A stretch of DNA of 64,000 bases from Hippophae tibetana (GCA_037013495.1 CM072806.1:21775501-21839500), one strand, 5' to 3'; positions 1-13,247 are shown, counted from the stretch's first letter. Made by a program: numbers and translations. The notes: generated by a model from the sequence alone, not told the origin.

Positions 1-275
1 CAATGATAAATATAACCGATGCAATTTTTTTTAATGAGCATTTTATTCATATTATTTTTAGATTTCACACTTATAGTATCATTGTCGTGAAAAAATAGCA
101 TTTTTAATCTTTAATTACAAAAAAGGAATAAATATATTTTATAGCTTATGAATCAGTTATTTAACATAATTTTACTTTTAATATTTTTATAAAAAAATAT
201 GTTTATTTTCATACAATGTTAAAATATATATTTATTTAAGTTGTAAGAAAAATAAATATATGTTTTTTTTTCTTT
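1..275. other. AT-rich flank without a gene
   Basis: This stretch is very AT-rich and has no reading frame or recognisable repeat apart from short homopolymer runs. It does not match the sequence that follows the copia 3' end further right, so it is not simply the missing outer part of that element's terminal repeat. Confidence 0.5.
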
Positions 276-440
276 ATTTCAAATAAACATTATATATATA
301 TATATAAAAGATTTCTCTCTCTCTCTCTCACTCTCTCTCACATACACATACGCACACATGCACATACACATACACACCTTGATTGTAGGATGGATAAAAT
401 AACATACAATATCAAGCGTCTAACTCTCAATAAAATAATT
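276..440 (+). repeat. Left copy of a threefold repeat, with microsatellites
   Basis: A (TA)n run near 290-306 is followed by a (CT)n run near 312-345 and CA-rich sequence to about 375. From about 383 comes a block with the core GTAGGATGG and CTCTCAATAAAATAATT. The same block occurs in reverse orientation at about 4320-4437 and again in direct orientation at about 4554-4613. It marks the left edge of the decayed copia copy, but the match stops near 440 whereas the two right-hand copies run on together for another 100 bases or so. Confidence 0.55.
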
Positions 441-459
441 GTAGCACACTTTTATTATT

Positions 460-3400
460 CTTGGGTTACAAAAGTTTAGAAGAAATCTTTGGAGAAAAAA
501 CTGCCTATAAGTTGTGAGAAAAGGTAGAGAGTTGGTATATGACAAAATATTTGCATAATTGTCTTTGCTTGAAGAAACAATTATATAGTCTTCAGATGTA
601 GGAAGATGAGTCTATTTATAGACATATTGATTAATTTAATTAAGTTATTCTTAGTTTGAAAAATATTGATGTTGCGATAGATTATACGAATCAATATATT
701 CTTCTTCTTAGTTCCCTTTCTAGATCTTATGATAATTTAGTAGACACCATAATTTTTGGAAGGAGTTCACTATCTATGGAGGAAGTAAAGACAACCTTAC
801 AAACTTAGGAATTGAAGGCCACTCAAAAATTCAAGTGGTAGGAATAACTCTGCTCTGGTGAGGCCTTATTAGTTCGAGGTAGAACAAAAGTGGAAAAAGA
901 ACTATCAAAGAAGTCAATTTAAATCACACAACAAATATATATAGAAAGAATAACAATAAATGTCATAACTATCAAAAAGAAGGAAATTGGAAAATAAATT
1001 ACCTGGAGATCAAGAAAGACATAGTGAATACGTCAGAGTTTGCTGGAGCAATTGTTGCCTCAGAAGAGTTATACAATGGTAATGTTCTTTTTTCTCATAT
1101 AATGATAATGATTATGAATGGATTATTGATTCAACATGTAATTTCCACGTGACCCTAATAGAGATTGGTTTGCTACATTCCAAGAAGGTAATGGTGGTAA
1201 AGTTTTAATGGAGAATAATGAAACTTGCAACATAGTTGGCAAGGATATAGTATAAATCAAGATGGATGACAATATTATGAGAACATTATCTTATGTGAGG
1301 TAAGTTCCTGAACTTTAAAAGAACTTAATTTCATTGAGTACTCTAGACAATCTTGGTTGTTCATGTTAAGTCGAAGATGAAGTCTTAAGAGTTTCTAGAG
1401 GTGTCTTGATAGTTGTGAAAAGAAAATTGAAAAATGGACCGTATATCATATAAGGTAGTATAGTGGTAAGTGCCAACTTGGTTTCTTCTATTTCTAATTT
1501 TGACCAAACCTGTTTATGACATATAAGGTTAGGCTATATGAGTGAGGGAGGATCAGATGAGCTTAGTAAGAGAGGCTTACTTGGGGGGACATTGAATTGG
1601 GAAGCTGGATTTCTACGAGCATTGTGTTTATGGAAAACAAAGTAGAGTGAAGTTCAGTATTGGAGTTGATAGAACATGAGGGAAACTTGATTATATTTAT
1701 TCAAACCTATGAGATTTTTCAATTGTTTCTTCTCATAGTAGAGTGAAGTCTATGTTAATTTTCATTGATGATTATTCAAGAAAAGTTTGGATATATGTTT
1801 CGAAACAAAAAAGTGATGCATTCCTCAAGTTCAAGCAATGGAAAGCTCTCGTGAAGAAGTAGATAGAAAAGAAGGTTAAAAGACTCAAGACAGAAAAATG
1901 ATTTGGAATTTTGCAACAATGAATTCAATGACTCTTGTGCAAATAAAGGTATAGCTCATCATAAAATTGTGAGGTATATGTCAAAATAGAATGGAGTAGC
2001 ATAATGAATGAACAAAACATTGCTTTAGAGAGCCCGATGCATGCTCTCTAACGTAGGCTCGCCTAAGCAATTTTGGGCAAAGGCATTTAACACTACATGT
2101 TATTTGGTGAATAGATCTCATTCTATAGTTATTGATTATAAGACCCCAGAGGATATATGGTTAAGCTCTATGATAAATTATTCAATTTTTCACATATTTG
2201 GGTATCCAACTTATGCTTATATTAATGAAGGAAATTTAGAGCCTAGAGCCAAGAAATGCATACTTTTGGGTTATCAAGATTATGTTTAAGGGTACAAGCT
2301 ATGGGACTCTAAGAAGTCAAAACTTATGATCAATAGAGACATGAATTTTGATAAAACAACTATACTTAACCCAAGACCACATAAATGCCATGATAAATAA
2401 GTTGAAGTTCATGGTACTAGTAAGAAGGTGGAGCTTGAGATTAAAGTTTATAAGCAAGAACTAGAGGAGACACATAAAGATGTTACATCAATAAAACCTG
2501 AATATATCTTGGCTAGAGATAGGCTAAGAAGAAAAATTAGACCACCATGACATTATGATGATTTTTTACTTTTATAGTCAACATAAAAGAGAGCATTAAA
2601 AAACAAAAACCTAGCTCATTTCACAAGGTAGTTACTTGTGATGAAACATTACATTGGATAAATTCCATGAAAGAAGAGCTTGAATCCCTCCACAAGAATC
2701 AAACTTAGGAGCTTGTAAAGAATCTAATTGATCAAAAGGTTATGGGTTGCAAGGGGGTATTCAAGAAGAAAGATGGAATGAGGTTCAAAGCAATGCTTAT
2801 AGGAAAGAGCTTTACATAACGAGAATGTATTGATTTTAATGAGTTTTTTTCTCATGTGGTAACGCATAGTTGTATTCGTGTGAAACTTGTTTTGGTATCT
2901 CTACATAACCTAGAGTTGAGGCAACTAAATGTGAAGACAATCTTTCTTTATGGTGATCTAGAGGAAAGGATTTATATTCAATAACCTGAAGGATTTGTTG
3001 TACCATGAAAAGAAAATCATGTTTGTTTACTTTAAAAGTAAACAGTATGGTTTGAAACAATCACCAAGACAATGGTATAAATGATTTGACTCATTTATGA
3101 TTAGTGTTAAGTACACACGGAGTGAGTATGATAGTTGTGTCTTCTACAAAAACTCGTTGATGACTCTTATATTAAATTGCATTTTTACATTGATGACATG
3201 CCAATTTCTTGTAAGCATGTAGCCAATATCAACAAAGTGAAGGCATAGTTGAGTGGTGAGTATGAGATGGAAGATTTGGGTCCTACAAAGAGGATTCTTT
3301 TTATAGAGATTATACAAGATCGAAAAACTATAAGATTTTGCTTATCTAAAAAGAAATACATTGAATAGTTCTAGATAAATTTGGAATGCATAATGTAAAG

Positions 3401-4195
3401 TCATTTAGTACTCCATTTGTAGCTCAATTCAAGTTATCTATAAAAATGTCACTCTAGAAAAACGAGGAAAAAGAATTCATGTCCCAAGTTCCTTACTCAA
3501 GTATAGTTAGGAGTCTTATGTATGCCATGGTCTATGCTAGACTAGATATTGTCCATGTAGTAAGTGTTATTAATAGATACATGACTAACCCAGGGAAGGC
3601 TCATTGGAAGGCTATGAAATGGATTCTTAAATACTTGAGAGGTTTAATAGATGTAGGATTGGTCTTTTTGTAGAGAAACAAGTAAGGTTATTAATCATGT
3701 TACTGGATTTTGTGACTCAGATTATGCTAGCAATCTTGATCTTAGGTAGTCCTTGACAGGTTATATTTTCACTCTTGGAAGTAGTGTTGTAAGTTAGCAT
3801 GTGACATTACAGTCCATTGTTGCTTTATCAATGACAAAAGCATAGTACATTGTAGCTACAGAAGAAGTGAAGGATGTTTTGTGGCTAAGAGGTCTAGTTG
3901 ATGATTTTGGTTTAAGTCAAAAGGACTTTGTTGTGTTTTGCGATAGTTAGAGCACGATTCATTTAACCAAGAACCAGATGTACAATGAAAGAATAAAGCA
4001 CATTGATGTTATGATGCTCTTTATTTGAGATGTCACAACATGAGGAGACGTGTTAGTAAAGAAGATTGCTACTTCTCATAATCTAGCAGACATGATGAAA
4101 AAAGCTCTTTCATCAATGACATTCAAATTTTTTTTGGACTTAATTGGCATGCACAAATTATAGGTGGCACTGAAAGTAGATGGAGCAACTTGATA
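460..4195 (+). mobile_element. Ty1/copia retrotransposon, heavily decayed
   Basis: Translated pieces on the plus strand follow copia order. A UBN2-type gag piece lies near 690-1000 and a protease-like piece (WIIDST) near 1120. Integrase lies about 1500-2340, including the stretch at 2041-2289 that reads like the end of the integrase core (PKQFWAKAFNTTCYLVNRS). Reverse transcriptase lies about 2600-3680, with a piece at 3479-3673 reading YSSIVRSLMYAMVYARLDI. RNase H follows to about 4130. A purine-rich stretch near 4165-4185 could be the polypurine tract. The copy is broken throughout, with many interruptions, and looks old. The opposite-strand reading frame at 2836-3060 is a shadow of the reverse transcriptase. 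Confidence 0.85.
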
Positions 4196-4199
4196 AAAG

Positions 4200-4720
4200 A
4201 TAATCGCTTAATGATTTTGAAAATTCAAGCCAATATGAAGATTTGTAATACATTTGACTTGAATTAGTCAAATATAAAAAAAAATTCCATTGATAGCGTA
4301 TACTATTGAAAATTAGTCAATATTATCAATTATGTTATTGAGAGCTAGACGCTTGTTAATGTGCTTCATTTTAGCCATCCTACAATTAAGAGGGGAGAGA
4401 AAGAAATCTCTTATATATATGTAATGTTTATATGAAATTAAGATTATAGCATTATGAAAGAAACAGAGAGAAAGAAAGAAAAACAGAGAAGAGTGTTTGT
4501 AGTTTTAAATATATTATTTTTTAAAATTTTATAGAATTCTTTCTCTCTATTTTTAATTGTAGGATGATTAAAATGATGCACAATAGCAAGCATCTAACTC
4601 TCAATAAAATAATTGATAATATTAACTAATTTTTAATAATATATGGTATGCCTATTTTTTTTTTAACATTTAACTAATTCAAGCCAAATGTATTACATTA
4701 TGTTTGCAATTTCTCTTTGT
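4200..4720. repeat. Large imperfect inverted repeat at the copia 3' end
   Basis: The block at about 4200-4437, read on the minus strand, matches the block at about 4540-4700 read on the plus strand: a TC-rich tract, then the GTAGGATGG core, CTCTCAATAA, ATTGATAATATT and AACTAATTCAAG, in the same order. The two arms face each other across about 100 bases of AG-rich spacer and could fold into a long hairpin. A third copy in direct orientation to the right arm is at 276-440. The arrangement could be a foldback-type element hit by the copia insertion, or an LTR with an inverted duplication. Confidence 0.6.
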
Positions 4721-6146
4721 TTCCTCATCTTTCCATTTCTAAATATCACCTAAGAAAATCCAGTATCTTGATGATCCCAAGAACTTTAATGAAACTAATT
4801 CATGTAAGAATGTTTTGGGCTTTGTAGTAACTCTTACTAAGTTTATTTGAGGTCATAAACTTTCAAGCCCATATCACCAATCACCTTTTATCGACTCTAT
4901 CATTTCTATTCTACAAACCCGTATTCATTGGGTTGATGATATCCCACCTCTCCAGCAAGCTTTAATATACGAAAACGTCTTGTACAAGACTTGGTATGGT
5001 TGATAACTACGAGACCCTTACACTTAAATTTCTCTCACATGAACTCATATTCTCGATAATCCATATTTTTCCTTATATCAAAATCTTAGAGGGTATGTTT
5101 ACGAAGGACAAGTAATGTTTGGTAGAAATGGTGAAGAAATCCTAATTAAGTTGTAATGCTTTAATTTTTGAAATATCAAATTTGTCTTCCCAAAAAAATG
5201 TACATGTGTATTACATGTTGGACAAATCTAATTATGTTAACAAAAATCTCTATAAGGGTTTTTATGCAACATGGAATTAAGCATTAGGAGGTAAATTTGC
5301 TAACGATCTCAAACGTTATGAATATAAAACATATTTTAAGCCTTACAAAAAATGAACATTTTTGATCTCTCAACTATTAAAATGAGTACTTTACGTCATG
5401 TTTGTTACACGTTATTAAAGACTAAGTGTATAATTTTATACTGTCATGTATTTGGCTATGAAATCAGATTGTATAGTGTGGTACACAAAAAATACAATTA
5501 TGTAAAAATTTAGTACGACCAAGAGGTATGAGTCTAAACCATACTGGACATATAATTTATCATGTTTTAATTTTTAATTATAAAATTATGTGTCTTAATT
5601 TATTTTTCTTCTCAAATTAAAAATAATATATTTTTTATTTTAAAATGTAATAAAAACATAAAGAATAAATTAAATATTGATTTAAATAAACTTTATAATA
5701 AAAAAATATTTTAAATTCAAATTATTTTATTAAAATATTTATAATCAATTTTATCTTATTATATTATACAGCTTATCACCAAACACTTTATAGACTAAAT
5801 ACAATATAATTTAATATAATTTAATCCAAATATAACAAAACTAAAATGTTCATTTACATATAATAATAATAGTACTACTACAACATTTTCTCCTATTTAA
5901 AGTTCTTTTTTCCTAATACAATTGCATGCACATGAAATTTTAACACATGTACCCAAACTTGTGTTTTGACTTTTGGTAATTTGACATAGGAAAAAGTTTT
6001 TAGTACTTGTAAAGGGAATTAAAGTTGTAGTACCTACGTAGTTGTTAGGCTTAGGCTTATGAACACTATTTATTATTTACAATAAAAAAATGAAATAAAT
6101 AAAAGTGGGTTTTTATTAATTTTATTGAATATATAACAATGGACAG
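4721..6146. other. No gene recognised; flank or intron upstream of the SKS exons
   Basis: The stretch 4740-5080 has more balanced base composition and short open stretches on the plus strand, but I could not match it to a protein family. From 5100 to 6140 it is AT-rich with no recognisable coding. I looked for the upstream exons of the SKS gene here (cupredoxin motifs such as TNGWQDG or the signal peptide) and did not see them. Confidence 0.45.
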
Positions 6147-7396
6147 ATGGGACTTATCAGCAGGAGCATCTAGGCCAAATCCACAAGGGTCTTACCAGTA
6201 TGGGCGGATCAATATTAGTCGAACAATTATTCTTGAGAATGGTTTCGTTTATGATGGAAATAGACCTCGGTATACCATTAATGGAGTCTCATTTATGCAC
6301 CCAGATACACCATTGAAGTTAGCTGACTATTTTCATATTAACAATGTGTTTCAACCCGGTATTATTGCTGATAGACCAAATCAAAAGTTTCCACCTTTGT
6401 TGGGAACTACTGTTATTGATGCTCTTTATGAAAATTATGTTCATATTGTGTTTTCTAATCCCCTTGAGGAATTGCAGTCTTGGCACTTAGATGGCCACAA
6501 CTTCTTCGTTGTTGGGTAAGCTTTACTTTTCGCTGTGCGTGGAGTCACATGAGTCTATTTTTCTTTGAAGATGAGCATTTTAGTTCATGTTTTATCTCTA
6601 AAGTTATATTTTATTTTAATTACTATAATTAATTTTTTTCACATTAAATTGCAGCATGGAATTTGGGAAGTGGAATGAAAGTAAAATGAATACATATAAC
6701 ATGGTTGATGCTGTTTCTCGTTCTACTGTCCAGGTTAGGTTGCATATGGCTAAAATGTATTAGTATTAGTTTTTCAAGTGATTTAATTTTGGTTTAACCG
6801 TACTACATGAATTTTTTATATATGATCTTTTATTTTTAATCCCCATGAAAAAACAAAACACATGTTTATTTTTGTTACAACATAAATATATATTATTAGG
6901 TAATTTAAAATAAAATCAAAACTGAATCATTTATACCTTGAATGAAGTTTTTAGAGCATTGAAGCCTAAAATTAATCACAATCATTTTTGAAATTGGGCT
7001 GACAAAATATCTCATAACGTTGAGTTTTGGTGAATTAACACTTATATATGGTTCCGTAATTAAATAGCCTAAATTTTTCATATATAGAATTTACATGATG
7101 TATATATGTACATTGTGTAATGCAATTTTTAGACATCTTTAATTCAATCTCTAAATATTAGTTATTTTGAGTGATGACAGGTGTATCCACATTCATGGAC
7201 AGCAATATTAGTTATGTTGGACAATCAAGGGATGTGGAACTTGAGATCACAGAATGTAGAGAATTGGTATTTGGGTCAAGAGTTGTATTTAAGAGTGAAA
7301 GGTGTGGGAGAGGATGATCCCTCAACCATTCCCATTAGAAATGAAGTTGCAATTCCTTCAAATGTCATTTTATGTGGAAGAGCTATTCCGCAGTAG
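6147..7396 (+). CDS. SKU5-similar (SKS) multicopper-oxidase-like protein, 3' exons only
   Basis: Three exons are visible: about 6147-6515, 6655-6733 and 7181-7396, stop included, with GT-AG introns (GTAAG donor at 6516, GCAG acceptor ending 6654, GT donor at 6734, ACAG acceptor ending 7180). They encode about 220 residues: the third cupredoxin domain of the SKU5/SKS family (pollen-specific L-ascorbate-oxidase-like proteins, secreted or GPI-anchored and acting at the cell wall). Diagnostic stretches are ARPNPQGSYQYG, DTPLKLADYF, SWHLDGHNFFVVGMEFGKW, NMVDAVSRSTVQVYPHSW and NQGMWNLRSQNVENWYLGQ. The positions that carry the His-Cys-His copper ligands in true oxidases are replaced, as is usual in SKS proteins, so it is probably not a copper enzyme. 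The first roughly 350 residues are missing from the window; the in-frame ATG at 6139 probably lies in the preceding intron. Either upstream exons lie left of the window, with the copia copy in a long intron, or this is a truncated gene. The visible reading frame is intact. Confidence 0.8.
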
Positions 7397-8239
7397 TTTC
7401 TGTTTGAACCTTATTGAGTAATTCATCATGATATGATGATTTATTACTTTTGTTGTTTAGTGTTTTAGTGACTAGGAAATTAGTGTTATTGGAATTGTAT
7501 AATTTTTGTTTTCGTAGGGGAAAAAATATGTAAAATTTGCTTTCATTTACATTCACTATTATTAATAAACTTAGGTTTTTACATCTTTGGTGCAATAATA
7601 TAGTATTTTGTTCAATTATTTACAAAATAATGTTATATTTAGGTAAGTAAATTTGTCCTAAAGAAACTAAAATTTGTGAAAAAATCTTGATTTTGACAGT
7701 GACAAAGAATATTTCGGAGTGCGATTGGTAAAAAAATTTATTTTACTAAAAATAATACTTTCATTAATAAATAAATATTTTAATTATAAGTTTTAATTTT
7801 ACCATATATTAACTAATTATTATAATGATTATTAAACTAATAAAATAAAAAATTTAAATTTAGTTACAATTTGAACTATAGAGTTAAACTTATTAGATTT
7901 TATAAGTATTAAGTTATTAATTTATTTATTAGTGGTAAATCTTCATGTAAAAAACAAAACAAAAAAACAATATTCAACGAAGACTTTCCACCGTCATCCA
8001 TCAATATTTAAATGAGAAATAGAATATTTCTACCTTATAACTATTATAAATTAACGAGTTTATAATTTAATATGAAAACATCATTTATAATTTCAAAAAT
8101 AACATATTATATTTTGATTTGTGAGATTTATTATGAGTATCGATGTATTTTTACATATAACTTAAATCAAATTATATGTATTAAATTTATCATATATTTT
8201 AAAATTCTTAAAAATTATAATGATTTTAGTTAATGTCAC
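7397..8239. other. 3' flank of the SKS gene, AT-rich, no gene
   Basis: The first 200 bases after the stop are T-rich and include AATAAA-like words near 7560, so they may hold the 3' untranslated region. The rest is AT-rich without coding potential. The minus-strand reading frame at 7383-7595 is chance. Confidence 0.4.
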
Positions 8240-9495
8240 TTATTTTTGGGATAATAAATAACAAATATAATGGTTTAATTAAGAATTAAAAACTAAAATT
8301 TTAAAACAATTCAAATTATTTATTCACTCCTTTCTTATTTTTTTAATTTAAAAAGATATAGATTAAGTAAAATTTTTTTTTTCATACTTTTTAAAATTTT
8401 AATATTTTTTAATTAAAATTAATTATTTTTAAAACAATAATTAAAATTAATTATTTTTAAAACAATAATTAAAATTAATTATTTTTAAAACAATAAATAA
8501 AATTAAAAATTAAAAACTAGAATTATAAAATGTTTTAGTTTGCATTATTTAACAACCCCTTTGTAAATTTTTTTAAAATATTTTTAATTAAAATTAATTC
8601 TTTGAGATAATAAATAATTGACATAATGACTTATAAATTAAAAATTAGAGTTTTAAAATATTTTAATTAAGATTATTTAATAACCCATTCATAACTTTCT
8701 TTTTTATTGTTTTTAATTAAAATTAAGTATTTGAGATAATAAATAATATACATAATAAATTAATGAGAAATTAAAAAATACAATTCCAAAATACATTAGT
8801 TATGATTTAAATATTCACCTTTTCACAATTTATTTTTAACAAAATTAAAAAAATATATATATTACTTATAATTATTTTGGTTATACTTTTTCCAAACTTC
8901 AATGTTAATTAAGATTAATTCATTTTGAAATAATAAATAATGAACATAATAATTTAATTAAAATATCAAAAAATTCAAAAGACTTTAAGAATATCATATA
9001 ATCACCATTTTTTTTTTACTTTTTTTCATAAAATTAAAAAAATTTATAGATTACATATAATTATTTTGGTCATACTTCTTCAAAACTTTAATACTTTTAA
9101 GTAACATTTATGGAATAAAAAATAACAATAGTTAAACCCTAGAATTTTAAAAGACTTCAATTTAAATTATTTAATTATCATTTCTTAATTTTTTTTATAA
9201 AACTAAAAAAAATATAGATTACATATAATTATTTTGATCATACTTCTTCAAAAATTTATTGTGATTAATTAAAGTTAATTCTTTGTGGAATAATAAATAA
9301 TAATCGTTAAGAAACTAGAATGTAACAAATTACCTTGTAATGTAATCATATATGTTCCTTGCGGGCACTACGATAGGTATGGGTTCGAACCCCACTAATG
9401 TGTATAGGGGTGCATGTATGTGAAAGTATAATATTATTTAAAAAACTAGAATTGAAAAAGATTTCAATTTGTATTATTTAACCACGATTTTATAA
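8240..9495. repeat. Degenerate AT-rich tandem array, unit about 125-190 bp
   Basis: A module containing ATAATAAATAAT, an AATTAAAA block, a CTAGAATTTTAAAA block and a TTTAATTATC block recurs at about 8250, 8610, 8735, 8930, 9110 and 9285. Three later units also share TTACATATAATTATTTTGG followed by TCATACTTCTTCAAAA, at about 8861, 9051 and 9220. Inside the array, about 8408-8500 is a perfect short tandem of about 28 bp repeated three times (core AATTATTTTTAAAACAAT). A non-repeat insertion of about 110 bases lies at about 9320-9430. Unit lengths vary, so this looks like an old, drifting minisatellite rather than a functional array. Confidence 0.65.
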
Positions 9496-12244
9496 CTTTA
9501 AAGAAATAAGAAGCTTTATATGCTATGTTCCCTTCTATAGGAAGCTCATAAGGGATTTTTTTAAAAATATCAAAACCCTTATGTAATCTTCTAGAAAAGA
9601 ACACACCATTCTAATTTGACAAATTATCTTCAAGCCTTTGAAATATTGAAAAGAGTCTAACCATGGCATCGATAATTATAACGCCTAATTGGAAGTAGCC
9701 CTTTGAAGTGATGTATGATACTAGTAACTTTGCTATTGATGCAATTTTGGGGAAGCAAAGAGGTAAGTCCTTTCATGTCATATATTATGCTAGTAAAATT
9801 CTTAATAAAGCACAAGTGAATTATGCCACCATGCAAAAGGAACTTCTAACAATCATTTATGTATTAGAAACATTTTGGGCCTATTTAGTAGGTGTCAAGG
9901 TGATTGTGTACACTAACCATGCCGCCAACAGATACTTATTTTTAAAGAAGGATACTAAGCCAAGATTCATTAGATGGGTGCTTTTACGACAAGAGTTTTC
10001 CTTGAAGATACGTGACAAAAAAAATGGTATTGAAAATCAAGTCACGAATCATTTATCAAGGTTGGAGTTGGAAGATGGAATTGATAAAAAGTTATTTTCC
10101 ATTGATGAATATTTTCTAGATAAACAATAATGGCCTATTACAAAAATGCAAATGTCAAAGGTATGAAGATGTGACTAACTTTCTAGCTAGTGGATTTATG
10201 CCACCCGAATTATCAAGCCAAAGAAATTCATACATGAGTCACGATTTTATAGTTGCGATGATCTTTACCTTTTCAAGAGGTATAATGATGGTATACTTGG
10301 AATAGGTTTTCCTTGTGAAGAGACAAAGGATACCATACATCTATTACTACACTTCGGACTATGGAGGCCACTTTGGAATGACTCGAATAACATCTAAGGT
10401 ACTACAACCAGGATTTTATTAGCCCATTCTCTTTAAATATGTCTTTGAATTTATAAAACAATGTGATAGATGCCAAATGATGAGAAATATTTGTAGAAGA
10501 CATGAAATGGCTCACAATGCAATTTAGAAGTATAATTATTTATTTTTTATGGTATAAACTTCATATGTATTTTTGTTTCCTCTTTTGGAAATTATTATGT
10601 TCTTGTGGCTGTGACCGTATGTCTAAGTGGATGGAGGCATTTTCTGTGATCTAAAAGTAGTAACAAAAATTTTAAAGAAAAATATATTCACTAGGTTTGG
10701 AACCTCACTTTTGTAATCTTTTTTCCAATTCTTTACTATCAAGCTATAGTGCAAAACATAAAGTATCAACTCTATATCATCTTCAAACTGGTGATTAAGT
10801 AAAGGCTTCGAATAGGGAGATTAAAAGAATTTCGGAGAAGGTAATGAGCACTTTAAGAAAAGATTGATATTTGAAATTAGATAATGCACTTTAGGCTTTT
10901 ATAATAGCTTTTAAGACCCCTATTGGTATGTTTCCATACCATTTGGTATTTGGGAAAGCTTTTCATTTACAGGTGGAGTTGGATCATATGGCTTTTTAGG
11001 TTATAAAGAAATTAAATTTAGGTATGGAAGAAGCTGGAGAACAAAGGATGTTGTTACTAAATGAACTTGATGAAATTAAGTTTCCAGCATATGAAAGTGC
11101 TAAGATTTACAAAAAAAAATAGACTAAGAAGTGGCATGACAAGAAAATAGTGAACCGAACATTTGAAGTAGGGAATCATGTGGTATTATACAACTCCTGA
11201 TTGAGATTGTTTTTGGGTAAACTTAAATCAAGATAGTGGGGATCGTTTATGGTATTTCCATATGAAACCACATAAAATGAAGATGAAGTGGCTAATGTAA
11301 AGTCTAGTCAAGAACCTAAAACGTGATGCTTGTTGGGATAGAACCTAATAACGTATTTTTATTACTTCTAATTTTATTGTTTTGTAGGTGAATAAAATGT
11401 AAAGACACTTAACAAACACATGGATATATTTGATGATGATGACTAACACATCAATGTCAAAAGAGTTTTCTTTTCATGTATATTTTACTTATCTTTACTA
11501 TGTTACATATTGAGGAGAATGTACAATTCAAGTGTGGGGAAGGAAACTCTATTAACTATTTTTTGATATTAGCTTGTTTTTAAGTTATTAATTTAATATT
11601 TTTAGTTTGATAAGTTATTTAGGCTTTAGGTAGAGCAATTAAGTGTTAAGATAAACTCTTAACATCTCAATCCCCAATATTAATAAGATAAACTTGTTTT
11701 CTTTAAAATAAGTTTGAGGAAGTTGAGTTAAAAAAATCAAAAAAGATGCACTAAGTTATTAAAGAAAATCTCAATTGCATGATGATGAAAAGTAAGGTTT
11801 TTAGCCTAAAAGTAATCATTTATTTATCTCTATCTAAGTCTCATACTACAAGCATGCAAAGTCCTTCTGATTTTTAACTAAATGCATAACCTACACTAGT
11901 GAAGAGAGTTATGAAAAGTAAACATATGAAACTTATTCTAAGATTTTAATTTATTTCATGTTTATCTTATGAGTGCATTGGATGACGTTATTTTTAAGTC
12001 ACACGCACATGGATTATTTAAAAAAAATCTTGCATATCTTTGTGTTAATGGAATGTTGATTGATGGCCTGGGAACTTCTTAGTCATAAAAGCGTATAATC
12101 TTTGAGGGGAATAAATTCATGTGAAATATGCATCTATTGGAAGATACATGCTTATGAATATGTTGCTCACGTTGTGTTAGTATTTAGTTTATTAGAGTTT
12201 AGCTTTGTCTATACTTGAAAAAAAGTAAAGATTTAAGTTTGGGG

Positions 12245-12861
12245 TGTTGATAACCCTATAAAATAGAGTTATTTATCTACTTCAAGCTAGCTATTTGTCT
12301 TGTTTTAAGATAAATATTGTTAAAAAGATCTATCTTATGTTCATCTATGATAATAGGGTAAAAATACATCAAACGAAGCAAAAATAGGTAAATTGGGACA
12401 AATTTAGGATCAAGAGGGTTTGATATATTGAGCCATTTTTCGATTGATAAAGACAATACTTGATCAATCGAGGATAGATTAAGAATATAGGGCCTTATAC
12501 CTAAAACCAGAAAAAAAGAATTAGATCGATTGAGTATAAGTAGATTGATCAAGCTTTGATCGAGTGCTTTTAGGTTCAATAATGACATAGTTAGATCGAT
12601 TAAGCGGAGCATATTTTGACACATCAACCCTGATTTGAAGTCCAATATTCAATCTCAATTGTTGGATCAAAACTAACATAAATCATAAACTAATTAAGAC
12701 CTGATTCAGTCTATTTAAAAACTATTAAGATGACATAAACAATAACTAACATAAAGAGGAACATACATAATTCACAAGAATAAAGAGAGATCAAGTAAAG
12801 CAACGTTAATGAGGAAATTGAATAGCTAGCAAGCAAGATTAAAGAATGAGCTAGATTCTTC
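12245..12861 (+). repeat. Element A 3' LTR, left part
   Basis: It begins TGTTGATAACCC directly after a polypurine-like stretch. Its body (GATCGATTAAG, TTCAATCTCAATTG, AACTAATTAAGACCTG) is matched on the opposite strand inside 60430-61635, which identifies it as LTR sequence of the same family as element L. The match resumes right of the copia insertion at 22868. Confidence 0.75.
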
Positions 12862-13247
12862 TATAAGCATAAATTAATCGACCCAAATACAGAATAAAAA
12901 AATTAAAGGGATTGAAAACAAGTAAAGCAAGGATCTAACCTCCAGCCATTGAATTGTTCTTCAAGCTCCAAAAATGATCAAAACTGAAGTTCCTTATGTG
13001 TTTGGAACTTCTAAGCTCTCAATAGCACTCAAATTGTATGGTGTATTACGTTGGAATTGTGTGTTAAGCTTAGAGACTATAACACCCAGTTTATAGTCAT
13101 GCTTTCCATAAAAGCATTGGCATCCGTTACCAGCTTCAGCCATAACCGATGAGCTCTTCAATGATAGAAAAGTTTGAAGCACTAAATGATCTGTTAAAGA
13201 AAAACGGAAATGGAAATTGAAAATGGAGAACGAACGGATCAGTTATA
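12862..13247 (-). repeat. Element B 3' LTR
   Basis: About 386 bp, closely matching 21502-22867 once the CACTA insertion there is set aside. Shared blocks include AAGCATAAATTAATCGACCC, TTACCTCCAGCCATTG (with one difference) and AAAATGATCAAAACT. The element's polypurine tract lies just right of it. Confidence 0.85.

Noticed and set aside
4760-5080. Compositionally gene-like stretch on the plus strand (VDDIPPLQQALIYENVLYKT)
   Set aside because: No family recognised, short frames and no splice logic. Not supported as a gene.
9360-9420. GGTTCGAACCCC at about 9383, a tRNA B-box-like word in an insertion inside the tandem array
   Set aside because: No A-box at the right distance, no foldable cloverleaf and no poly-A or T tail defining a SINE. 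Too little to call a tRNA gene or SINE.
12277-12645. 122-codon minus-strand frame
   Set aside because: It lies within the LTR of element A and has no family resemblance.
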